From assembly GCF_023920225.1 (NCBI RefSeq), contig NZ_CP092588.1, positions 992,001-1,056,000 on the forward strand: 64,000 nt of DNA, written 5' to 3'. Source of the stretch: Vibrio gazogenes. Lineage in GTDB: Bacteria; Pseudomonadota; Gammaproteobacteria; Enterobacterales; Vibrionaceae. The notes beneath the pieces were generated by a model that searched no databases, was not told where the DNA came from, and saw only the letters and a program-made list of their open reading frames with translations. Position 1 is the first letter of the stretch. Every line of letters begins with the position of its first letter. Positions 61,401 through 64,000 of the stretch are shown here, piece by piece. The translations under genes and the position numbers were made by a program.

Positions 61401-64000
61401 AGCGCCAGTGATGTGTTGTCTTGTGCAGAGACTTCCCCGTCATTAGTCAGACTGTTGGCATGTACGGTCACATCCTGTCCGGCAACCCAATGTTGCCCGG
61501 TACTGACACTCACATCACCATGTGTCGCAATCGTAAGATGTCCCGCTTTGGCATTCAGGCTACCGTCAGTATTGTCGAAGGTGGTATTGCGGGTTTGATT
61601 GGTATCTTTGGCAATCAGCAGATTATCGCCGGCAAACACGCCGCCATGATTGCTCAGGTTATCAGTCAACAGACTGGCATTGTGACTGGCTGATATCGCA
61701 CCGCTGTTGCTGAGCTGATTTGCTACATTCAGCGCCATATCACTAAGGGCGGCCAGTGTGCCGCTGTTATCCAGAGCATCCGCCGTTAAACCAAGAGCAC
61801 TCAGAGACTGAAGTTGGCCGGTATTGGATACCGACTGAGATTTGACCGTTGTATTCTGACCGGAAACTAAACCGTGGTTAATCAAAGCATTATCCAGCGT
61901 CAGCGAGGTTTCATCTTGTGCGGAGACTTCCCCATCATTGGTCAGACTGTTGGCATGTACGGTCACATCCTGTCCGGCCATCCAATGCTGTCCGGCGCTG
62001 ACCATGACATCACCATGTGTCGCAATGGTCAGATGCCCGGCTTTCGCCGTCAGGCTGCCGCCGGTATTGTCGAAGGTGCTATTGCGGGTTTGGTTACTAT
62101 CTTTGGCAACCAACAGATTATCGCCGGCAAACACGCCGCCATGATTGCTCAGGTTATCAGTCAACAAACTGGCATTGTGATTGGCTGATATCGCACCGCT
62201 ATTGCTAAGCTGATTTGCTACATTCAGCGTCATATCACTAAGGGCGGCCAGTGTACCGCTGTTATCCAGCGCATCCGCCGTTAAACCGAGAGCACTCAAA
62301 GACTGAAGCTGACCGGCATTCGTCACCGACTGGGCTTTCACCGTGGTGGCCTGACCGGAAATCAAACCCTCGGTCTGATTGGTCAAATCCGTGTTGATCG
62401 TCAGTTGATTATGACCCTGTGCCAACAGCTCACCGCTGTTGGTCAATGTATCGGCCGTTACAATCAGATCAGACTCTGTTTGTTCAGCCGTTCGCTGTTC
62501 AGGTGTCATTATGGCCCCATCACCTGCCGACACCCGCCCTTGGTTATCAATCTGCGCTGCACTCAGCTTAATATTTTCCCCTGCAAGAACAGTCCCGCTC
62601 CCACGATTTAGCAACCTATCTGTGACCGTCAGATCAACATCATTGAATGCGACGAGTGTCCCGCTGTTATCCAGTGCATCCGCTGTTAAACCGAGGTCAC
62701 TCAAAGACTGAAGTTGACTAGTATTCGTCACAGACTGAGTCGTCACGGTGGTGCTCTGACCGGAGACCAAACCGTGGTTGGTCAAGGCATGATCCAGTAT
62801 CAGCGAGGTTTCGTCTTGTGCGGAGACTTCCCCATCATTGGTCAGACTATTGGCATGTAAGATTAAGTCCTGTCCGGCCATCCAACGTTTTCCTGCACTG
62901 ACCATCACATCACCATGCGTCGCAACGGTGAGATGCCCGGCTTTCGCCATCAGGCTACCATCGGTATTGTCGAAGGTGCGATTGCGGGTTTGATCGCTAT
63001 CTTTGGCAATCAACAGGTTATTGCCAGCAAATACACGCCCATTGTTGGTCAGATTGTCAGTCAGCAGACTGGCATTGTGATTCGCTGATACGGTGCCGCT
63101 GTTACTGAGCCGGTTTACCACATTCAGCGTCATATCACTAAGGGCAGCCAGTGTGCCGCTGTTATCCAGTGCATCCGCTGTTAAACCGAGAGCACTCAAA
63201 GACTGAAGCTGCCCGAGGTTGATTACCGAAAGAGCTTTCACAGTGGTGAGCTGGCCGGAAATCAAACCCTCGGTCTGATTGGTCAAATTCGTGTTGAGCG
63301 TCAGTTGATTATTGCCCTGTGCAAACAGCTCACCGCTGTTGGTCAAGGTATCGGCCGTTACAATCAGATCAGACTCGGTTTGTTCAGCCGTTTGCTGTTC
63401 AGGTGTCATTATGGCTCCATCACCTGCCGACACCCGCCCTCGGTTATCAATCAGCGCTGCACTCAGCTTAACATTTTCCCCTGCAAGAACAGTCCCACTC
63501 CCGAGGTTCAGCAACCTATCTGTGACCGTCAGATCGACATCATTGAATGCGACGAGTGTCCCGCTGTTATTCAGTGCATCCGTCGTCAAACCGAAATCGG
63601 TCAGCGACTGCATCTGCCCGGTATTGGTGACTGACTGCGCTGCGAGCGTCGTCTTCTGACCGGAGACTAAACCATGGTTGGTCAAAGCATTATCCAGCGT
63701 CAGTGCCGTATTGTTTTGCGCAGACACCTTTCCGTCGTTAGTCAGACTGTTGGCATGTACGGTCAGATCCTGCCCGGCAACCCAATGCTGCCCGGCGCTG
63801 ACCATCACATCACCATGTGTCGCAATGGTGAGATGACCACCTTTGGCATCGAGACGACCATCCGTATTATCGAAGGTGCGATTACGGGTTTGATCGCTAT
63901 CTTTGGCGATCAGCAGGTCATTGCCGGCAAACACGCGGCCATGATTGCTCAGGTTATCGGTCAACAGACTGGCATCGTGATCCGCTGATACGGTGCCACT
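46076..64000 (-). CDS. Giant filamentous haemagglutinin/CdiA-type exoprotein (N terminus beyond window)
   Basis: 5,974 residues in the window, open to the right edge; the signal sequence and TPS secretion domain must lie beyond 64000. Parts in N-to-C order: (1) 64000 to about 54000, haemagglutinin repeats of 165 residues with a longer 300-residue form; (2) about 53800-53100, a unique region; (3) 53064-52393, eight 28-residue S/T/Q/G repeats; (4) about 51700-48200, a second haemagglutinin-repeat region, with a coiled coil at about 49740-49500 (KALKQAKQDYQQYKKQLASL); (5) about 48200-46500, a pre-toxin region; (6) the AHH-like nuclease domain. No VENN motif is seen. Such TpsA proteins are exported by a TpsB partner and deliver the C-terminal toxin by contact. 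Confidence 0.95.
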   Translation of the reverse strand, partial: SGTVSADHDASLLTDNLSNHGRVFAGNDLLIAKDSDQTRNRTFDNTDGRLDAKGGHLTIATHGDVMVSAGQHWVAGQDLTVHANSLTNDGKVSAQNNTALTLDNALTNHGLVSGQKTTLAAQSVTNTGQMQSLTDFGLTTDALNNSGTLVAFNDVDLTVTDRLLNLGSGTVLAGENVKLSAALIDNRGRVSAGDGAIMTPEQQTAEQTESDLIVTADTLTNSGELFAQGNNQLTLNTNLTNQTEGLISGQLTTVKALSVINLGQLQSLSALGLTADALDNSGTLAALSDMTLNVVNRLSNSGTVSANHNASLLTDNLTNNGRVFAGNNLLIAKDSDQTRNRTFDNTDGSLMAKAGHLTVATHGDVMVSAGKRWMAGQDLILHANSLTNDGEVSAQDETSLILDHALTNHGLVSGQSTTVTTQSVTNTSQLQSLSDLGLTADALDNSGTLVAFNDVDLTVTDRLLNRGSGTVLAGENIKLSAAQIDNQGRVSAGDGAIMTPEQRTAEQTESDLIVTADTLTNSGELLAQGHNQLTINTDLTNQTEGLISGQATTVKAQSVTNAGQLQSLSALGLTADALDNSGTLAALSDMTLNVANQLSNSGAISANHNASLLTDNLSNHGGVFAGDNLLVAKDSNQTRNSTFDNTGGSLTAKAGHLTIATHGDVMVSAGQHWMAGQDVTVHANSLTNDGEVSAQDETSLTLDNALINHGLVSGQNTTVKSQSVSNTGQLQSLSALGLTADALDNSGTLAALSDMALNVANQLSNSGAISASHNASLLTDNLSNHGGVFAGDNLLIAKDTNQTRNTTFDNTDGSLNAKAGHLTIATHGDVSVSTGQHWVAGQDVTVHANSLTNDGEVSAQDNTSLALDNDLTNHGLVSGQSTIVTAQSVTNSGQLQSLSDLGLTADALDNSGTLAALNDITLNVVNQLSNSGAISANHNTSLLTDNLTNHGTVLAGHDLLIAKDTNQTRNTTFDNTDGSLTAKAGHLTVATHGDVMVSAGQHWMAGQDVTVHANSLTNDGEVSAQDETSLTLDNALTNHGLVSGQSTSVTAQSMTNSGQLQSLSDLGLTTDALDNGGTLVAFNDADLTVTDRLLNLGSGTVLAGENIKLSAAQIDNRGRVSAGDGAIMTPEQRADRQADANLDVTADTLTNSGELLAQGHNQLTINTDLTNQTGGLISGQATTVKAQSVTNAGQLQSLSALGLTADALTNSGTLAALSDMTLNVANQLSNSGAISANHNVSLLTDNLSNHGGVFAGDNLLIAKDSDQTRNRTFDNTDGSLNAKAGHLTIATHGDVMVSAGQHWMAGQDVTVYANSLTNDGEVSAQDETSLTLDNALTNHGLVSGQNTTVKSQSVINTGQLQSLNDLGLTADALDNSGTLAALNDITLNVANRLSNSGAISANHDASLLTDNLTNKGRVFADNNLLIAKDINQTRNTTFDNTDGSLTAKVGHLIIATQDTLQVSHGQHISAGTDLTVTAAALHNDGEVSAQDNTSLALDNDLTNHGLVSGQSTTVTAQSVTNSGQLQSLSDLGLTADALDNSGTLAALNDITLNVANQLSNSGVVSANHNASLLTDNLTNHGTVLAGHDLLIAKDSDQTRNTTFDNTDGSLTAKAGHLTVATHGDVMVSAGQHWMAGQDMTLHANSLTNDGEVSAQDETSLTLDNALTNHGLVSGQSTSVTAQSMTNSGQLQSLSDLGLTTDALNNSGTLVAFNNIDLTVTDRLLNLGSGTVLAGENIKLSAAQIDNRGRLSAGDGAIMTPEQRADRQADANLDVTADTLTNSGELLAQGHNQLTINTDLTNQTGGLISGQATTVKAQSVTNAGQLQSLSALGLTADALDNSGTLAALSDMTLNVANQLSNSGAISTNHNASLLTDNLTNKGRVFAGNNLLVAKDSNQTRNTTFDNTDGSLTAKAGHLTIATHGDVMVSAGQHWMAGQDVTLQANSLTNDGEVSAQDNTLLALDNELTNHGLVSGQSTTVTAQSVTNSGQLQSLSDLGLTADALDNSGTLAALNDITLNVVNQLSNSGTVSADHDASLLTDNLSNHGRVFAGNDLLIAKYTNQTRNTTFDNTDGSLTAKAGHLTIATHDDVSVSTGQHWVAGQNLTLQANSLTNDGEVSAQVNTSLTLNNAFTNHGLVSGQSTAVTAQSVTNSGQLQSLSDLGLTADALDNSGTLAALNDITLNVANQLSNSGVISANHNASLLTDNLSNHGRVFAAHDLLIARDTNQTRNTTFDNTDGSLMAKAGHLTVATHGDVSVSAGQHWVAGQDLTVHANSLTNDGEVSAQGNTALTLDHALTNHGLVSGQSTTVTTQSVTNSGQLQSLSDLGLTAYALDNSGTLVAFNDVDLTVTDRLLNLGSGTVLAGENIKLSAAQIDNQGRVSAGDGAIMTPEQRTAEQIESDLIVTADTLTNSGELLAQGNNQLTINTDLTNQIGGLISGQATTVKAQSVTNAGQLQSLSSLGLTADALDNSGTLAALSDMTLNVANQLSNSGAISTNHNASLLTDNLTNKGRVFAGNNLLVAKDSNQTRNTTFDNTDGSLTAKAGHLTIATHGDVMVSAGQHWMAGQDVTLQANSLTNDGEVSAQDETSLTLDNALINHGLVSGQATVVKAQSVTNTGQLQSLSNLGLTTDALTNSGTLAALSDITLNVANRLSNSGAISASHNASLLTDNLTNKGRVFADNNLLIAKDSNQTRNTIFDNTNGSLTAKAGHLTVATYDDVSVSIGQHWVAGQNLTLQANSLTNDGEVSAQGNTSLTLNHVLTNHGLVSGQKATITSQSVTNTGQLQSLSDLGLTVNALTNSGTLAALNDITLNVANQLSNSGVISANHNASLLTDNLSNHGRVFAGHDLLIARDSDQTRNSTFDNTDGSLTAKAGYLTIATHDDVSVSAGQHWVAGQDVTLQANSLTNDGEVSAQSNTALALDNNLTNHGLVSGQSTTVTTQSVTNSGQLQSLSDLGLTTDALDNSGTLAALNDMTLNVANWLSNSGAISANHNASLLTDNLTNKGRVFAGNNLLIAKDSNQTRNTTFDNTDGSLNAKAGHLTVATHANVLVSAGQHWIAGQDLTLQANSLTNNGEVSAQGNTALILNYALTNHGLISGQSTTVATQFVTNNGQLQALTDLGLNADTLANTGALVAGRNAVFNIIHTLTSQGNISAGNNASLLADQVNNQNKVYAGNSVLIAKDSAQTRSSSLINSGQIDAKYGNISIATQGDFTVGAGQHISAGKDLTLVAAALTNDGELSSQGTTNIGVDGTLTNYTAGIISGQNTVLRAGTTTNQGQLQGLNDLHLTTGTLTNTGSLVALNDMTVHATGHIDNHSLFYAGRNGNLFSDTLTNYSDIVVGNDLLIARDSNKTRSRNLTNSSGSIESLGGNIGIYADSVLNKRTVLDVTSQTQDLRGSIPGGGSSSFTRRINYLWDHLWFKATLESEPYSPVISVWIVSPADGVKLVIRAFGSGKTISFKAYQEGLVLKDSSQASIIKATNGLIINANDVQNLSSSLLGRNISIFSQSLSNVGYKFNTTEVYFDYALPDDETPKTTYCHLSNRCKSGFTFHYNLVNTRKVEAGTTSILLSTITATNTLNLKVQNRTNNSVIGINAAGTQPTKSAYTTRATQGPSGTQADVQTMQHTPNSGQGVASTQAISDSAQSLQTAQGAGTAQSVQVTPGSSDTSGTTPSFQTAQGSGTVQGIQVTQGPSDASGTTPSLQTAQGAGTAQSVPVTQGSSDTSGTTPSFQTAQGSGTVQGIQVTQGPSDASGTTPSLQTAQGAGAAQSVPVTQGPSDTSGTIPSLQTAQGAGTAQGIQVTQGPSDTSGTTPSLQTAQGAGTAQSVQVTQGPSDTSGTMPSLQTAQGTGTAHSIQVTQGPSDTSGTVQSQSATTHSMQLTPLADDSGTALQSGQAQSDSGLAAQSTPNMASMTRPVPQGGKSATTVTLSNSSAVTAPTLNLPNQNSIPFPDYRLPTSPHGLFVFSDGPQSDYLIATNPAVTNLNNFLGSDYFKDQLNYDPEQKEKFLGDAYYDTRTITQEIFEQTGKRYLSDDIGSDLAQMKQLIDSAAQQKNSLNLKNGVALTDEQIARLSHDIIWYEPIEVNGQMVMAPKLYLSSASQNNISNGALLAGRNIDIGTGDFANSGSVNAREDLKIASRGGISNTRGTLSANDDLALIATGDIVNQSGVIDGGRVQLQTTSGSVVNETLANKTDYGNGFVNTDIGPESLIQSRTTLGVSAGQDIVSQGAAIRAGEGTVLLAGGNVTFGAIARETQKSFLDGGTRRVIQDIVHLGSTVSSGGDLTIQAGNNLHATNADLSAQGNLILTAGHDITLDTAVDTAYRYSDGGGHTHKLRTTTNQGSNLSGNDVLLQSGNDTTLVSSGIQASGNVALNAKGDVNILAANDSRYEYSKSTHKKSFGRSKTTIHESLNETVRGSSIAAGGDITIKAQKYTKAKLAGGDSDIQVVGSNLNAGDTINLSADGDVILAAQQYREYEYNQTIKKGFGGLSGSNRGNLDDATLLEGANTIAASHININSGNDIGVIASTVSAGGDVNMQALDEVLVTADNILRQTQQWDEKSSFLSGGHLMEMSSDREGMQSSTAQGSQIASHGNVNIQGGSVALVGSDVVAGENTVLKADTGDLDIRSAQNSIRQTSQHKKISVDIPIFEMLSHPESALQITDGQIRLQIGKATYDQVDNQTTATTQTGSNVLANNDVSLGAANDLTVTGSRIAADQDGSGAGDLSLAADNILIQEAKETEQTQSKEIHGKAGASLVVQHQSVEVAKAVKGVQEATKALKQAKQDYQQYKKQLASLQGTLATLQADYAAKKPGVTFEDIEELQDLVSDLKGDEAWYATGVALAAENLTSKITLWYKQGDAAIKSMASGAFGFDAGLHLDIDANKQNSQSLQVTSVGSQLSGQNVTIEAGHQAGQSATVQGSVVQAEDTLAVSGNQVNLLASDEQNSNSNGSESAHVGASVTLFGANSGINLDASYSRNETVSNSQTHTNSVLSADHIQITSDGNTDVNGASVAANEQLDISVGGDLNVASVQNRYSSTNHGGSVSGGLSLSGGDVGKGGAVSGFDHAGSLQGVNGGVNLSNGRSHSRETVQTSITAGGDANISVGGNTDIKGATIATVNEDGSDAGKLHLKTGTLSYTDLSNTRYTSSLNAGVSMSVGIGKDKTGSTQIDASRNSSRYQYTNQSGYHKSKTLATVGQGVLRIEDTHNSDDTERLNRDITNTTKDLYSVDRQQGNVDVTVDHRLLSETGQNEIAEDITDVNERGEDALHAAGTVLSKEGTGLGNLLEVYGNNKKLTSFKNELERNPKYQDLVERLNSSDGDTFAVAEQEALNIAQQEFGLKPNEVHFYNSSETTTASLQDNITRDVQGATVTDGDLKGESVVDVSGQVTKESINTTIGQELGRQKDLQTGTAGSETERTSINEAMGEQYARRLGQLDTSGSYSDYSADFADSLQNSHAAAQGTQFANRVSDAPVMYRQLHPQEMKAVESLSDQLAQKTGMSSDKAEKLLAQVAAGRVDEKWSEVYKLDDASIADDVAVANELLDGFAEAQGKELLKDDDVVANWFSEDPESDVYKDTSLLSENLTSGVEVNHPSGYPQSEAAGPVARNPEYLNFYKKNLEVAVADTYQGKLTAEQLSAMKAGATQSLDDMVDAVKQLPEVAEFAASHPVLFGKAMAKAYTQMLTDNQRDTGEMLALRMMGKNEEAQQVGAKHVGEMLTNIALGLGGEAAATKALEAIGKVTKTVKGALPVVDNTSLPKYTGGNGSAVVEGEFAGQSSAQGVIEKTVGDNHGSLASTGSSASAEAGAGTVLAEGTTQGGSVVPNTERLLSGTPGQVTGGSSTKLGKNLNEAMGRNRSDSWAGYQAQHLIPSELKSHPILKKVGIDLDDASNGLFLPATKAKPEGIVSGLPRHTGSHPNYTEAVRQSLNNMDRNLPVEQLQKQVYDLQVKLRNVTESGMPVRNVDGAKTDVWLKWINK
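52393..53064 (-). repeat. Eight 84-bp (28-residue) repeats in the exoprotein
   Basis: The sequence GACGGCCCCTGAGTCACC or its variant recurs at exactly 84-bp steps: 52417, 52501, 52585, 52669, 52753, 52837, 52921, 53005. Each encodes a unit like TQGPSDTSGTTPSLQTAQGA. Alternate units share variants (GSGTVQGIQV versus GAGTAQSVPV), giving a 168-bp dimer in part of the array. It is low-complexity and probably an extended linker. Confidence 0.95.
54800..64000 (-). repeat. Nested haemagglutinin repeat array (495 / 900 / 1,890 bp)
   Basis: The block encoding VSAGQHWMAGQD lies at anchors 54830, 55325, 55820, 56315, 57215, 57710, 58205, 59105, about 59600, 60095, 60995, 61490, 61985, 62885 and 63785 (plus-strand coordinates). 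Spacings are 495 bp (165 codons) or 900 bp (300 codons); the extra 405 bp encodes the module with LTVTDRLLNLGSGTVLAGEN and GAIMTPEQR. From 56315 to 61985 the order is long-short-short three times, a 1,890-bp higher-order unit, followed by two long units. The array continues beyond the window. Confidence 0.95.

Noticed and set aside
54830..63988. Many near-identical plus-strand frames of 67-104 codons
   Set aside because: They recur at the repeat anchors because the array period is a multiple of three; they are shadows of the minus-strand exoprotein gene.
54800..64000. Possible CRISPR-like array
   Set aside because: Repeats are hundreds of bases long, coding and in frame; there are no short spacers or cas genes.

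Overview
The window looks like a Vibrionaceae chromosome segment. Supporting signs are a cobalamin-pathway operon, integron-type attC sites, an agmatine deiminase locus, Fur-regulated siderophore uptake genes and many short palindromic intergenic repeats. The genus call is an inference from gene content; there is no rRNA or marker gene to fix the species, and I found no tRNA, CRISPR array or integrase gene.

Layout. 1-4.1 kb: cobalamin biosynthesis (cbiE partial, cbiD, cbiC on the minus strand behind a cobalamin riboswitch; cobA on plus; a cobC-like phosphatase on minus). 4.5-6.5 kb: a secreted GH13 alpha-amylase with two starch-binding repeats. 6.6-12.3 kb: accessory genes, several in minus-strand gene cassettes bounded by attC-like sites, plus a secreted MTA/SAH nucleosidase. 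12.6-15.2 kb: two copies of a structured repeat ('B element') next to a nucleotidyltransferase-HEPN gene. 15.3-22.4 kb: a ferric-siderophore system (binding protein, two permeases, ATPase, FhuF-like reductase, TonB-dependent receptor) with two Fur boxes. 22.5-27.4 kb: an alpha/beta hydrolase and PhzF-like protein on minus, then a tight plus-strand set of a 47-residue peptide, membrane di-iron desaturase-like enzyme, LysE/ArgO exporter and ferredoxin, followed by a free-standing B3/B4 protein. 27.5-33.3 kb: the agmatine deiminase pathway (TetR, carbamate kinase, antiporter, agmatine deiminase, putrescine carbamoyltransferase), flanked by inverted copies of a 45-bp repeat. 33.3-39.4 kb: an MFS/LysR pair, a second TetR/permease pair, and a DUF2938/MerR pair. 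39.5-45.4 kb: a mosaic with a third B element, a deleted and an intact copy of the nucleotidyltransferase-HEPN gene, a truncated Aas-type gene, and a secreted PETase-like esterase with a ricin-type lectin domain. 45.6-64 kb: an immunity-type gene and a giant filamentous haemagglutinin/CdiA-type exoprotein that runs off the right edge (at least 5,974 codons).

How the genes work together. The cob genes supply corrinoid under B12 feedback. The siderophore genes form one import route from outer-membrane receptor to cytoplasmic iron release. The agu genes convert agmatine to putrescine with ATP recovery and exchange the two across the membrane. The CdiA-type protein ends in an AHH-like nuclease domain and overlaps its probable immunity gene, the usual plan for contact-dependent inhibition.

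The most unusual items are: (1) the nested exact-period repeats in the exoprotein (495, 900 and 1,890 bp); (2) the desaturase/ferredoxin/exporter/peptide cluster, which matches no pathway I know; (3) the B elements, whose copies preserve several stem-loops through paired base changes; and (4) the lectin-PETase-like enzyme sitting between copies of the nucleotidyltransferase-HEPN unit.
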